DNA of 64,000 nt from Epiperipatus broadwayi (GCA_028023455.1 JAQFVV010012489.1:4014575-4078574); one strand, 5' to 3'; positions 24,311-36,238 are shown, counted from the first letter of the stretch. Notes: a model not told the origin generated them from the letters alone. Made by a program: numbers and translations.

Positions 24311-25271
24311 ATTTACATAGGATAAAAATTGAGCACAAAATCAATGGATTCTTCAGAAAACCTTCACCTACATCCTTTTAATTTAATTGTAAACTGTACA
24401 CACACATATATGTATAAGTAAATAAAAAAAGTATCCGTTATAAAATAATTATTGTAACAAAAATAATGAATTTTAACTGCGATAATATATTTTTAAAAAA
24501 TTATAATAAACCACAGAAGTATTTTCAATTATTTCTTAATCTTCTTCAATTAAAATTTGTGGTTTATTATAGTTATTTATAAAATATATTATCACCATTA
24601 TAATTCATATATATATATGCGTATGAGAGAGAGAGAGAGAAATAAAAGAGAAACATTCAACCACTTAGACAAGTTTCTACTGCATGTATCCACAAAGGAG
24701 CAATGGAAAAAAATACACATCAAGATAGTCAATTGTAAAATAAAAATGCTTTGTTTTTTTTGTTTTTTATCTATAAGTATTTAGATCTTCCTTTACTGAC
24801 TGTTAATTAAATAGCAATATATGGTGACTGTATAAATAAATTCTAAGCTTAATTAGTTTAAAATAACAACTTTAGTCACACCTTAAGAAGATACATATGG
24901 ATATCATTTAACATCTTTCTTATTATATGTTACATGCTTACAATGTGCAGTGGCTCTACAATGGAAACAATAAATAAGATATTTTCAGCAATATGCAAAC
25001 AATCTCAGCTCATGTAAATAATAAATGGAGAGACTAATCATTATGTTTTGATGATTTTTCATGCATGTGCATACATATAAACTTTCCAGAAGTTAATACT
25101 ATATAATACATAGAGATTAATATTCTAACATTGATCTATTAAGCAAATGAAATAATCTCAATCCAAAGCACAACTTAAAACTTAGTTATTTTCTCTAAAA
25201 AAAATTATTTATCTTTGCTTTGAGAAAATGTAATTACTTAATAGACTACTGTTGGAGTATTAATCTCCATG

Positions 25272-25342
<71 letters not shown>

Positions 25343-26037
25343 ACATGGCCAATGAACTTTCTTTGCATTGTTTATATCAATGCCTTACTTTCTTATGTCA
25401 ATTTTCACCTTGTGTATGGAAAGTGAATCAATTTATATTTGTATTATTGAACTTATAAGAATAATGAATCTGATAAGTGGTATTAATCAATACAAACTTC
25501 CATCTGCATTCAGATGATAAGAAAGCTTCATTAAGTATTGCAAATAATTCAAATTCAGAAGGAAGAGTTAATTGGTACTTATTAAATACTCTTATGGGGG
25601 AATTACCAAATATCCATTATGTAAAAATTAATGCAGATCTTCTAATAACATGTAATAATATGACTGATAAACTTTCCTCATCCTTCTTACATCAACACAC
25701 TACTCATGACTATATATAATTAGAAGTACTGCATTAATTAATATTTGCATACAGTAGAGCCATGATATCTGCTACATTTTGTTCCAAGCCCTCCTTGTAT
25801 ACATTCAACATCATATATAACAGATTACATTTTATTGATAAATTTTGTTTAGAATAGAATACATACTTGCAAACATTACTTTTTAAAATACATGCAGATG
25901 TTTTTTATATAGAGAGTATGCACATATAAATTGAAATTATAGTATGAATAAAAAATTTAAAAATAAAAATAATAAAATTATTAATAATAAACTGAGATGC
26001 CACAGTCATTGAAACAATAACCAAAAAATCTTATAGT
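24311..26037. other. AT-rich stretch with microsatellites
   Basis: Contains (GA)n near 24627-24640 and a long (AT)n at about 25274-25340. An isolated ACAGTAGAGCC near 25752 resembles a Tigger-type end, but I found no partner. The frame at 25477-25719 is unrecognised. Confidence 0.55.
25274..25340. repeat. (AT)n microsatellite
   Basis: About 33 AT dinucleotides without interruption. Confidence 0.95.
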
Positions 26038-26051
26038 ACTGCTTCTTTTTT

Positions 26052-26147
26052 ATTTTTTTTTATTTTTTTGATGTGTCAAAGCATCCACCGGGAAGTGAAC
26101 CCCAGGACGACTGCTTGTAAGGCAGATGTGCTAACCACTCACCACCA
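26052..26147 (-). mobile_element. tRNA-derived SINE, copy B
   Basis: Minus strand: A-box-like GAGTGGTTAGCACATC, anticodon arm CTGC/GCAG around CTTACAA, B-box-like GGTTCACTTCCC, then GATGCTTTGACACAT and an interrupted A tail. Direct repeats ACTGCTTCTTTTTT at 26038-26051 and 26148-26161 (14 bp) flank it. Same head-tail architecture as copies A, C and D. Confidence 0.85.
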
Positions 26148-26161
26148 ACTGCTTCTTTTTT

Positions 26162-27559
26162 TAAAAAAAAAATAGCTAAATTACTGACTTTCATCATAAT
26201 TAAATATGGTCTGTGTATTATTCTATTTATTTCCAATAAGTTTTTGTAAAATTTTTAGTATTGCCATAGAAAACATTTTTAATATACAGAATATTTCAAA
26301 TTGAATTTGAAAAGAATAAGGAATAAGGAATAAAGTGTATGACATTTCAACATAAACTGGAGAAATTTTATTAGAAATCATGATTGCATATCATAGAAAT
26401 CATGATTGTATATCATACTCTGAAATGGAATTAATGGTTGTCAGTGTGTTGTAAAATGTATTTACAAATTTTATTTTTGTTTTAAATATGATTATGTATA
26501 GTACTCAGAGATGGAGAAATGGCTATTTGTGTATCACAAAATTTAATAAATTTATGATTTTTAATATTTTTTGATTGTTTATTTATATTTTTATTTCTTT
26601 GTATTGAATAGCATATAATTAAGGTTATGTATACTTTATTCCATGTCATTTGTGACTTCACTGTAATTGATATTTGACAATTTATTTTGTAAGAGTGTTA
26701 AAATGAATAGCAACAAACTTTTTTGTGAAATTAAATTATTTGTAATATTAAATTAACTGTATAATTGTGCTTTACACGCATGTAATGAAGCTATATAATT
26801 AATAATCCTAAATTAGCAGACTGAGAACTTTCAGGAAATCTAAGTTCACATAATCATGCAATTGGAAATTCACCTTAATGAATATCACTTCTCAAATTCA
26901 TTGTACTTATAAGTGAGAGTGCACAATGTAAATTGATTTATTTTAAATTTGTAAGTTGAAATTGGACATGACATGCCTGCATCAATATAAATGATTGGTT
27001 CCACAAGTACCTGTTATTAGCAGCACAATGTTAATTAATATTTCTTTATTCAATATTTGTTTATTTATTTATAAGGATATTAAAATAAATAAAGTTAACT
27101 CAATTTTATGAAGTTAAACTATTTTTCACATTGAATGAAGAATTGTTAACATCTGAGAATATTTGGAAGTTGCCTTAGTTAATATTACTTATAAGACTAA
27201 AAATGCAAATATAAATTAATTCAAACTCTATTTGTAAGTTGAAATATGTCACAACAAAAATGTATTGACTTAAAAAATGTGAAAAAAAAAAACATGTATG
27301 TTAATGATTATCTATTATTAGAAGGAGTGTAACATTTATGTGTGAGGTGTAGTAATATGCTCTTAATCATTAACACTTACTGCTCATAAATTTGCAGGCC
27401 TCAATCTGTTTCTGCATACAAGCTGAAACCTATGCAAATTTGAATCTGAATATAAAACAAATATAAATATATACATTAAGGACTTATGTAATTTGGATAT
27501 GTAAGATGTAGTCCCAAAATTAGAAACTGCCCTATGCAAGCAGATGAATAACCCTGGAT
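26162..27559. other. AT-rich stretch with a 22-bp tandem duplication
   Basis: Two near-identical 22-bp units lie at 26373-26394 and 26395-26416 (AGAAATCATGATTG start, TATATCAT end). Nothing else recognised. Confidence 0.6.
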
Positions 27560-28140
27560 ATTGCAATCCTACATACTCAATGCAACCTACAGCATAAGTA
27601 AAATTTGTGTGAAAACATATATAGTAAGTTTTTACACCTCTCTCATTTTAAATCATTTGATTATTAACACTAAAAACAAACTGTCCCTGAAAAAGTTTTG
27701 TGAGTCATGCCCAAAATCATGTAATAATACAAACTGTAATGCTGTTTATTTTGAGGAATCCCAAGGCAATCTATTTACAAGGGTGACCCAACACATATAT
27801 CAGTATAGTAGAGCTAAAACTACTATGGCAGTTAAATCTATTTTCTGCAAACATGAAACTAACCATGGGCACATATTCAAAATTATACTCACTATCATTG
27901 TCTACTCCAAAATAATGTGAAGTGAAAAGTAAAGAAACCTGGCACATCACCAATAATATGAATACCATCAATAAGAAAGAATCCTGCATCCCTCTTTTAA
28001 AAAAGTGACTTATGTAAATTAACTCATTTACATTTTATAATCAATATATGGTAAATCACCACACCCACAAATGACATAATTCTCTTGAACTGTTGTTTTT
28101 AAGCCAATAAACATCACATTACCACCTCCTCTTATGCTTC
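27560..28140 (+). pseudogene. Penelope-like element copy 3, GIY-YIG region and 3' part
   Basis: A 119-codon plus-strand frame (27561-27920) includes KKFCESCPKSCNNTNCNAVY, QGNLFTRVTQHIYQYSRAK and KSIFCKHETNHGHIF. This is the PLE endonuclease region: a cysteine-rich linker, CNxVY, a block where YIGET is eroded, TRxxQH, then H-x3-NHGH. Beyond the stop, NLAHH and the ERILHPS-like sequence match the tail of copy 2. The RT domain is missing (5' truncation). Inverted tail repeats with a hammerhead motif follow directly downstream. Confidence 0.72.
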
Positions 28141-28146
28141 TGTATA

Positions 28147-28498
28147 ACTGTTGTTAAAATAGGGAAAACTCACTGTATATATTGCTACACACAGCAAGAT
28201 AGAGTAATCAATGGATGTCTGAAGGCTTGTGCATAAAATCCCCATCTAGTGCCTACTCATCCAATATCCCCATGCTAGTTTCTGGCTTACAAGATCTAGA
28301 TGCAGTGCTCTCAGATCCAAGGCTCCTCACTGATGAAGGCCATAAGCCAGAACCTAGTCTCGGGATATTGGATGAGTAGGCACTAGATGGGGATTTTATG
28401 AACAAGCCTTCAGACATCCATTGATTACTCTAGTTGCTGTGTGTGGCAATATATATAGTGAGTTTTTCCTGTTTGAACTGCTGTTGTTATGATTATGA
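28147..28498. mobile_element. Inverted pair of PLE tails (pseudo-LTRs)
   Basis: Arms at about 28147-28290 and 28340-28498 are inverted copies. Shared blocks from outside in: CTGTTGTT, AAACTCACT, TATATATTGC, ACACACAGCAA, GAGTAATCAATGGATGTC, CCCCATCTAGTGCC and TACTCATCCAATATCCC. The right arm carries the complete hammerhead motif at 28317-28371. The left arm has only its 3' half, but with an intact GAAAC. The 24.1-kb element shares the central blocks. Confidence 0.75.
28317..28371 (+). ncRNA. Hammerhead ribozyme motif of PLE type, slightly decayed
   Basis: Order: CCAA (28317-28320), GGC, TCCTCA, core CTGATGA (28330-28336), short stem II GGC/GCC around CATAA, GAAC (28350-28353; consensus GAAA), CTA loop, GTC (28357-28359, cleavage after C), TCGGGA, TA, TTGG. 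Stem I pairs TCC with GGA and CCAA with TTGG across an internal loop. Defects are GAAA to GAAC and an A/A apposition at the base of stem II. The partner arm (minus strand, near 28280) keeps GAAAC. Hammerheads with very short stem II/III are known from PLEs. Confidence 0.6.
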
Positions 28499-30330
28499 CT
28501 ACCAGTTAGTTGAAAGCATCCTTAGTATACTATGTTAAAAGAAGTTAACATATTATTTTTTTAAATCAATAAACAAGCTTTTCTTAGAATACATATTGTA
28601 TGTGTTTATTATTGATTTGCATTGCTTTAAGAAAAGTTAAAAATTACTTTGTAATTATAATTACTTTAATAAAACTCCATGCCTATAGCTAAAAATTATC
28701 TTGTTTAAACTAGTCCCTAAAAACGTATAAGCATATTCTATTTTTCTGCTATAACAAATGATTCTGTTTTTTTTTCTATTAACATACTTGCTAGCAATAA
28801 AATAAAACAATTTATAGAAATACATAAAAAAATGGTAATATTGTCATGTGATTGCAAATATACATTCTCAGGCCTTTATTTTTTTAAATTACAATAATCC
28901 ATTATTTTGTAAAATTTTACATGTTTAGAAAGAAAAATCTTTAAAGATGTGTTTGCAATAACATGGAAACATTACATACTTTTAAACTTAATGTTTTATA
29001 CTGTTTTATTTGATACCAATATATAATTTATAGAAAAGGTTTAGTAGGTTTTCATAGCAAAGCTGAGAAATAGAGTTGACCAATGTTTTATCCAAAATAT
29101 TTAATATACAGATTGTCTGAATGGAAGTGTAAATAGTTTTTTCTCCAATCTTTCTGAAATGTAATCTATAAATCAACACATTGAAACTTAGTAACATATT
29201 TTAACTAATCTCCACAAAAATTGTGATATGTCAGTGTGAATAAATTAATACATGAAATGTGACAATGTGTTTTGTAGTTTCATAGATTATCTTCAACGTT
29301 CTTTGTGACATTGCAAAATCATGAATATCACTGGAAAATATTATTGCAGCTCAGACTTCACTGTTGTAGGTAATTTGAATCATTTCAAATATTTAATAGC
29401 ACTTTTTTAAACCTAAAACAAAATTAAAACTTTGCTTGTTGTTTCATTATGGGTCATGGCACAAAACACAGTCTCACATTTAATAATATAACACATTATC
29501 TAGACATAAAGACACTTTAAAAATTATGTGGTATATAACCAAAAAGTGATAATTTAGAATACATTATTTATTCAGAGATACCAGACAACTTAATTAAAAA
29601 AACAGCAACTTTTTCATTAGGTCATACTGTGCATGTCTAATCAACATAGTTTTAAACCAAAAGTTTCCTATCAAATAGTCATACAACAATTATTTTTTAT
29701 TGATGAAATTATTCTGAATATGTATATATAAGTTAAATATATCAGAAATTATAAGATTAATAATAATACATTAAGGTATATTATTTACTGAGATAAACAA
29801 AACAAACAAATATTATTTATATAAAGGATTTAGACCAAATAATGAAAGCACCTGTCATGTAACATATTTTTGACATGACTTAATCTCAAAATGTAATATA
29901 TTCCATTGAAACTACTTTGCCATTTTTTAGATAGAATTTTGAATAAAGAATAAGAAGTTTCAATAGAAACCTGACATCAATTTTATAAGCTTATGAAAGG
30001 AATTTTTATCCTAGTATCAGTTTAAAAAGAAATAGTATTATAAAAGTAATACTTTTTTTTTTTACCTAATTAGTATAAGTTTTCCAATACATTCAAAATA
30101 ATTTTTAAGATGCACATGTCAATGGTATTAATAGTAATGAATAAAGGAAAAAAGAAAGATGACAAAAAGAACTGTTCATTAGAGATCAGTGTTTTCTGAC
30201 CAAAAAAAGGATATTACCAACTATAGCTTGAAATGAATAATCACAGTGAATCAAACCACTATAATTGTCCTAACATATTTAAATGCTTCAATGTTTTTCA
30301 AAATAATTGATTTTAAGCACCACAAGTAAT
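28499..30330. other. AT-rich stretch, nothing recognised
   Basis: No coding or terminal motif. The 63-codon frame near 29006-29197 is not recognisable. Confidence 0.55.
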
Positions 30331-30346
30331 ATATATATATATATAT

Positions 30347-31926
30347 TGTAACAGACGGGTTCGAATACGCGCGTATGTGATAGATTACTAATTGCTAGTG
30401 TTAATGTGGAGCGACTATGTATAAACAAAAAAAAAAAAGAAAAAAAATATATATGTAAATGGTCATTCGAACCCTGTTACAAGGAGTGTGAAAGTTAGGT
30501 ATGTAGGTATATATAAATATAGTGTATGTGCGAGTGTACAATATACGCATGTAGGTTCGGTGATGGTTATAATCAATTATATATGTAGAGCTGTATAAAG
30601 CATAATTAATTATTCGTAGATATTTTATCCGTAAGTTTTTTTTTTGAGTTTTATTGATATTGTCGGTAACACGTGTTTTCTTTTGTTGAGTAATCTCTTG
30701 AACATATGAGGACCGAAATAGAAATGAGTTAATTGCTGTAGGCAGTTTAGTTAATAACTGGCGTCGGGAAGTCTGAAAACTGGTCAGGTGGGTATTTTTT
30801 TTGAAGAACAATGGAAGAACTGGTCAGTGGCATATGGATACGCAGAGAGATTTTTGAAAAGTTAAAGGTGAAAACAAAAGAACTTTTTGTTGTGCTCGAG
30901 TGAATATAAAAAAAAAAAAAGAAGAGAGAGACGCGGCTTGAACTCCAGATTAGGAGGACGTGTAAAAATATTTCTTAAGAAGTTTTAATATTTTTTGTTA
31001 CCCAAAATGTCGGGGTAACTCTATTGTGCGGGTTTCGTTAATCGGCCCAGTGGACACTTGTCGTGAAACTCACCTGAAGCGGACTTACGAACAGCGTTAA
31101 TAAAATAAAGGAATTTTGTTTCATCGAAGAAATGGTGACAAAAGACCTTTGAAGATTTGGACCTTTTTGCAAAGAGAGTGAATCAACTACTCCACCTCTG
31201 AGATATGTTAATCAATATCCCAATTGGAACTGTTTACCATCCGTTGTATCTATCAGACCAGTTTTCTTGGCAAGGTATAAATGCGGACTTGTCTTTGATC
31301 GCGTGAACTAAGGTAAAGTGACGTGGCACAAAATATGTGTTCAGTGAATGTATCTTAATAAAGAAACTAGTGTTACCTCAGTATTAATTACTATATTAAG
31401 TCTCTTTTAAAATTTAAATATATGACAACATTAAATAAACAGCTCTGATATATATATTTGCACTATTTTGATGCGTGTATGAATGATATATATATGTGTG
31501 TGGATCAGAATAAATGGGCTGTGCACTTGAATAGTAATATTTATATGCAGGTATAAATGGGATTTATTGGTAATGGGTATGGTCTGAATAGAATAAACCC
31601 TGATAAGATCCGGGTTAGAGTAATGGATTTTATCCAATAAGCTATCGCATATAATAATAGACATGTAAGACGTAGTTAGTTTTGTTTTAGCTTTGTTCTC
31701 TAGTTAGACTTTCGTCCCCAAACCCTGAGATTGAGCTGGTTCGGTGCGCTACCATATCAGATATACATACCAGAACCCTTAAGTACGTTTTCGAGGAGAT
31801 AATTCTTATCTACGGGTAAGATTGGCGCGTGAGATGGAATCAAACCATGCTCATAAATATCTTTATTCGAAGCTTCGGGTTAAAGCCAACAATGGTGGTT
31901 TATATTATATATCGGTGGGTGTTATA
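30347..31926 (+). repeat. 5' LTR of Ty3/gypsy element
   Basis: Starts TGTAACAGACGGG, ends GTGTTATA; about 1.58 kb. Compared with the 3' LTR it holds an extra segment of about 36 bases near 31590-31625 and scattered single-base differences. AATAAAG elements (such as near 31103 and 31361) could serve polyadenylation. Confidence 0.93.
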
Positions 31927-31927
31927 A

Positions 31928-31946
31928 TGGCGTCCCAACTAACGGG
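31928..31946 (+). promoter_or_regulatory. Primer-binding-site candidate
   Basis: TGGCGTCCCAACTAACGGG directly follows the 5' LTR. The TGGCGyCC start is typical of retrotransposon primer sites complementary to a tRNA 3' end. Which tRNA is not determined. Confidence 0.6.
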
Positions 31947-32318
31947 GCTGCGAATGTTAGAGAATGGGCATTTAAGGGGCACCGTAACGTAACATAAAAG
32001 AGCTCACAAACGAGAGTGGATTGTTTTTTTATATATATAAAAAAAAGGAAAAATAAAAGCGATAGTTTGGTTATAAATCGGAAAGAGTTTGAACACATAA
32101 TTGAAAGATAGTAGATGGGCAGATTTTGCGTGGTGAATGTACGGATAGAAAAGTTCTCAAATGGTCAAAGGGAAAATAGTGTTGATGTATGTCTCGTGAT
32201 ATATGTATAAAGTCATGGGTTAGAAATAGAGGTTAAGAATTTATCTAACATTGAGATATTATAGAACGATATCGTTCAATAGGATAAGAAGAAGGGGCAA
32301 AGGTCTATCAGGTGGGTC

Positions 32319-32702
32319 ATGCAGGGACCATTGGAAGCCGGGGTGACGAACCTGGCATGTTTAACCTTAATAGTGATATATATAAGAAAAATGAAGCAAA
32401 AGAAAAAAGGGGCAATGGAATTGAAGATAAGAATATATGGAGGGGGAAAGGAGGAGACACCCGTAGAGCACCTCAAGAGCCTTGAAAGATACTATAAGTA
32501 TTATGAGATAGCAGATGAACACCAAGTGATCATAGCATACCATCATCTAGAGAAACATGCAGAGACATGGTGGAATTCACTGAATCAGCAACCACGAACA
32601 TTTCTGGAATACAAAGAAGCATTAACCAGTGTATTCTGGAATGAAGAAATACAAGAAAGGGTGAGGGTGCAAGTGGCAGATCCAGGAGTTTCAAGAGGAT
32701 AA
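32319..32702 (+). pseudogene. gag: Gag (capsid) of Ty3/gypsy element, first part
   Basis: A 127-codon frame with a retrotransposon Gag pattern: ETPVEHLKSLERYYKYYEIA, IAYHHLEKHAETWWNSL, then TFLEYKEALTSVFW. The WW and the (T/F)xxYKEALxxxF element are typical of the Ty3-type capsid domain. The frame closes at 32700-32702, and a related sequence continues in another frame at 32737, so a frameshift has broken Gag. The natural start is uncertain; the first ATG of this frame may not be the true one. Confidence 0.75.
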
Positions 32703-32736
32703 TGGAGAAGCATATATACATTTTTTTAGGCGGCAG

Positions 32737-32970
32737 GTGGCTACGTTGAGAACTCTAGATGCATGTAAACTATCAGAGGAGCAGATTGTAGCAACAGTAT
32801 GCAGAAAGTTGCCCAGTGGAATTAGATGGATGCTGGGAAAAAGAGGAGAAAGATCAGGGGGGACAATTGATAAAATGTTGAGCCAATTAGAAATAGACAC
32901 AGAAAGGAGACGGATAGAGGAGCATAAGCTTAGGCAAAAAGGGGACACCGATCGGAGAAGCAGGGGATAA
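32737..32970 (+). pseudogene. gag: Gag of Ty3/gypsy element, second part (shifted frame)
   Basis: A 77-codon frame with SEEQIVATVCRKLPSGIRWM and a basic coiled-coil-like tail, QLEIDTERRRIEEHKLRQKG. No CCHC zinc knuckle is visible. It stops before the protease. Read as the C-terminal continuation of Gag after a frame change. Confidence 0.65.
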
Positions 32971-33053
32971 AAAGAATAGGCAATTTAATATGTTCTTGGG
33001 AAGACCGGGTTCCCGGATATGCTCTTCAGACGTGTCCCATCATCCCTATAAAG

Positions 33054-33251
33054 GTGGGTTCAATGAAGGTGGAAGCCCTCATGGATTCGGGCAGTCAGGT
33101 ATCGGTGGTATCAGAGAGATTATACCACCAAATTAGAAGGGAACAACCAGAGATACCGACTCTGCCTCTAAAAACAGTTCACATAGCAATGGCGGACAAC
33201 CGCAGAGCTAAAGTAGAGCCAAAGCAGATATGGATGGATCTTAAAAATTAA
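33054..33251 (+). pseudogene. Aspartic protease of Ty3/gypsy element
   Basis: MKVEALMDSGSQVSVVSERL carries the catalytic D-S-G of a retropepsin, preceded by the usual hydrophobic strand. The partner strand with LLGSDFL (the ILGxDFL flap-end motif) follows only in the next frame (33300 onward), so the protease is split by a stop at 33249-33251 and a frame change. Confidence 0.8.
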
Positions 33252-33270
33252 TAGAAAGAGTTATTCACAT

Positions 33271-33951
33271 GTGTTCCTTATAATGAAAGGTTTAGTACAT
33301 GAGGCCCTTTTGGGATCAGATTTTCTAAATAGATACAAATGTAACCTTGACTATGAGAGGGGCCAGGTCACGTGTGAGGGTGAAGTGGTACGTTTTCTGA
33401 CAGAGGAGCCTCAATGGTCGATAGGAATGTTACATTTAGAGGATGATGTTCCTAAAAAACTCAAAGATAAGATCGATGGAATGAAAGTAGAAGGGAAAGT
33501 TCAAGATAGTGCCTTACAACAAACGTTGACCAAGTATCACCAGGTCTTTTCAGACAAGCCGGGGGTTATCCAAGGGTTCGAGCAGAGAATTAAGATAAGA
33601 GATGGCCAGACATTCAAAGCTAGATCATACCCCATCCCTCATCAATACCGAAAGGCAGTAAAAGAGCAAATAGATCAGATGTTAGAGTGGGGAATTATAT
33701 CAAAATGCTCATCAGCGTATTGCAACCCGATGGTGGTAGTAAAAAAAAAAGATGGATCCGTTAGATTATGTCTTGACGCTCGACAGTTAAATAAAGTGAC
33801 TGTACCAGACTGCAACGTACCACCTCCCATGCAAGAATTATTAAGGAAGTTCCAAGGAAAGAAGATATTTTCGACTTTCGATTTGACTGCCAGTTATTGG
33901 CAAATTAAGTTACATCCGGGAAGATTGCCAATACACGTCGTTCAGATATGA
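33271..33951 (+). pseudogene. pol: Protease end and N-terminal half of reverse transcriptase
   Basis: 226 codons: EALLGSDFLNRYKCNLDY (protease end), a linker, then RT with ARSYPIPHQYRKAVKEQI, NPMVVVKKKDGSVRLCLD, RQLNKVTVPD and IFSTFDLTASYWQIKLHPG. The last block contains motif A with the first catalytic aspartate. The frame breaks just after the WQIKLHP block and the RT continues in another frame at 33977. Confidence 0.9.
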
Positions 33952-33976
33952 GGGTCACTCATATCAATTTAACCGG

Positions 33977-36172
33977 ATGCCTTTTGGTCTAATAAACAGT
34001 GGGGCCAGTCTACTCAGGTGCTTAGACCAGGTGCTATCCTCAGAGATAAAGGACATGGTCACAATTTACATGGATGACGTGTTGATAGCCTCAACTGATA
34101 TCAAGAAACATATACGGGAAGTGGGACTATTTCTAGAAGAATGCGAAAAAAAGGGCATAAAAATAAATATCAATAAGAGCACGCTGTGTCAGAAAGAAGT
34201 GGCCTTTCTTGGGCACATGGTGGGAGCCCAGGGGCTCAAACCGCACCCAGACAAGATCTCAGCTATTCGTGACTTTCCAAAACCTAGATCCAAGAAGCAG
34301 GTCCGATCATTTCTGGGTCTGTGTACATTCTACAACCGCTTGCAAGAACGGTTTGCAGAACGGATGGAGCCATTGGTGAGGTTATTAAAAAAGGGTAGTG
34401 AGTGGAAGTGGACGGAGGAACAGGACCAAGCCTTCCAAAGAGTGAAGACGGGTTTCTTGGAACATGTTATGCTGGCCTTTCCTGACTTTTCAAAGATGTT
34501 CCTAGTCCAGACAGATAGCAGTGGATATGGTCTCGGGGTGACCTTGGCTCAAGAGCAAAAAGATGGTAGGATGGGTATACTATATTTTCTGAGCAGGCTA
34601 CTCAAAGGTCCTGAGGTACATTATGCAACCACTGAGAAAGAGGCGTTGGCCATTGTTTGGGCCTTTCAGAAGTTTCGAACACTATTACTGGGCTCGGAGG
34701 TCATCGTGGTTACTGACCACAAGAGTCTGGAGTTTATCAACCATAGCTACCTCACAAATAGCAGATTAGTACGGTGGAGCCTGTACCTCCAAGAATACAA
34801 CTATATGGTGAGGTATTGTAAAGGGTCTGACAATGTAGTAGCTGATACTCTGAGTCACAATCCGGTGGACAATCAATCCCATCATCTGAATACTGAGAAT
34901 TTGTACATAGCAAACATAGGGTTAAGAACGGATGAGGGTCTCGAAAATGATTTGAGATGCCTGGAGTACTTTCAGAGAGAAGACCGCCAACTCCAGCCAG
35001 TCATTGACCAATTGGAAGGTAAAGAAGCCAAACTGAGTGGGGGTTGGGTCAAGCGGACTATTCAAAATTTTAGATTGCAACAAGGTGTGCTACAATACAG
35101 AGTGAAGGAAAATCCAGCAGAAAGGAGGGCAGTCATCCCGTGGCACATGAGGACGGCCGTGGTGGCACACATGCACTGCAGGTCGGGCCACTATGGGATA
35201 ATGAAGACTGAAGGATGGATCAGAAGGTGGTTTTACTGGCCAGGCATGCGTGGCAAGGTTGCAGCGGTCATTGGGCAGTGCGAAATTTGCCAGAGAGTTA
35301 AGCCCGCAAATAAGAAATATGCAGCTCCGATGTTGTCCATGATTCCCAGAGGACCTAAGGAAGTCGTTGCAGTGGATTATTATGGCCCACTGCCGGCCTT
35401 TAATAAAAAGAAATACCTCCTGGTCGTTTATGATTTGTTCTCTAAACTGGTGTCTGCATATCCCATCACACAGGCCAACACGTGGAATACGATACGTGTC
35501 CTGGAAAAGGAGCATATTCCATCAGTGGGAAAACCTCGAACTATCCTATCCGATCATGGAACCCCATTCGTTTCGAGGGAGTGGGTGAAATGGACTGAAC
35601 GGTTGAAGATCGGTCATGTGTTAACCTCGATCCGTAACCCTCAGTCAAATCCCTGCGAGAGAATGATGCGAGAATTAGGTAGGTTGTTCCGTACTTATAT
35701 CCAAACCGACCATAGAAGGTGGGTCAAACACCTGCCAGACATTTTAAATTATATGAATTGGGCCGTGAATGAATCTACTGGCTTCACTCCGATACATTTG
35801 CATTTTGGTAGACACGCACCTGCGTTGTTCCAGACTGATTTTCCAAGAGAAGAAACGCACATTGATCTGGAAAAAGATAGGCAGCAGGCCTACCAGCTGA
35901 TGGTTCACAGGAGCAGACAACGAAAGGAGAGTTTCAAGAGTTCATCACACTCCTTTAAGGTGGGGGACCAGGTAATGGTGAGGACACCCCATGTAAGCGA
36001 ACCTGGAAAGTTTATTTGCAAAAAATTTTGCAATTTATATGAGGGCCCATTTACGATAGTAAAAGGTCTGGGAAAACATGCATTTTGGGTGGATACTGGG
36101 CAGGGAGTAAAAGGGTCATATAATGCCCGGTCACTCAAGCCCTTCGCAAACCCGGAGAGGGATAAAGGATAG
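33977..36172 (+). CDS. pol: Pol of Ty3/gypsy element: RT palm, RNase H, integrase
   Basis: A 731-codon uninterrupted frame. It opens with the RT block MPFGL and carries YMDD at residues 31-34. RNase H follows at about 165-275 (LVQTDSSGYGLG, TEKEALAIVWAF, VTDHKSLEF supply the D-E-D residues). The integrase zinc-binding HHCC region lies near 395-445 (H..RSGHYG, CEICQ). The DDE core follows (VAVDYYGP, ILSDHGTPF, NPCERMMREL). A C-terminal domain ends with SFKVGDQVMVRTP and YEGPFTIVK. No chromodomain. The missing N-terminal RT half sits upstream in another frame, so the element is probably inactive unless recoded. The internal start is only the first ATG of the frame. Confidence 0.93.
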   Translation: MPFGLINSGASLLRCLDQVLSSEIKDMVTIYMDDVLIASTDIKKHIREVGLFLEECEKKGIKININKSTLCQKEVAFLGHMVGAQGLKPHPDKISAIRDFPKPRSKKQVRSFLGLCTFYNRLQERFAERMEPLVRLLKKGSEWKWTEEQDQAFQRVKTGFLEHVMLAFPDFSKMFLVQTDSSGYGLGVTLAQEQKDGRMGILYFLSRLLKGPEVHYATTEKEALAIVWAFQKFRTLLLGSEVIVVTDHKSLEFINHSYLTNSRLVRWSLYLQEYNYMVRYCKGSDNVVADTLSHNPVDNQSHHLNTENLYIANIGLRTDEGLENDLRCLEYFQREDRQLQPVIDQLEGKEAKLSGGWVKRTIQNFRLQQGVLQYRVKENPAERRAVIPWHMRTAVVAHMHCRSGHYGIMKTEGWIRRWFYWPGMRGKVAAVIGQCEICQRVKPANKKYAAPMLSMIPRGPKEVVAVDYYGPLPAFNKKKYLLVVYDLFSKLVSAYPITQANTWNTIRVLEKEHIPSVGKPRTILSDHGTPFVSREWVKWTERLKIGHVLTSIRNPQSNPCERMMRELGRLFRTYIQTDHRRWVKHLPDILNYMNWAVNESTGFTPIHLHFGRHAPALFQTDFPREETHIDLEKDRQQAYQLMVHRSRQRKESFKSSSHSFKVGDQVMVRTPHVSEPGKFICKKFCNLYEGPFTIVKGLGKHAFWVDTGQGVKGSYNARSLKPFANPERDKG

Positions 36173-36226
36173 AAAAGTCGTTTAAGAAGCCGTTCAAATA
36201 CACAGAAGGTATTTGAAGGCTATCGC

Positions 36227-36238
36227 ACCAGGGGGGTA
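36227..36238 (+). promoter_or_regulatory. Polypurine tract of Ty3/gypsy element
   Basis: ACCAGGGGGGTA lies directly before the TGTAACAG start of the 3' LTR, the expected position of the plus-strand primer. Confidence 0.75.

Noticed and set aside
35090-35588. Antisense and alternate-frame ORFs inside pol
   Set aside because: Shadows of the integrase coding frame.
36172-36238. Envelope gene downstream of pol
   Set aside because: Only about 65 bases separate the pol stop from the 3' LTR.
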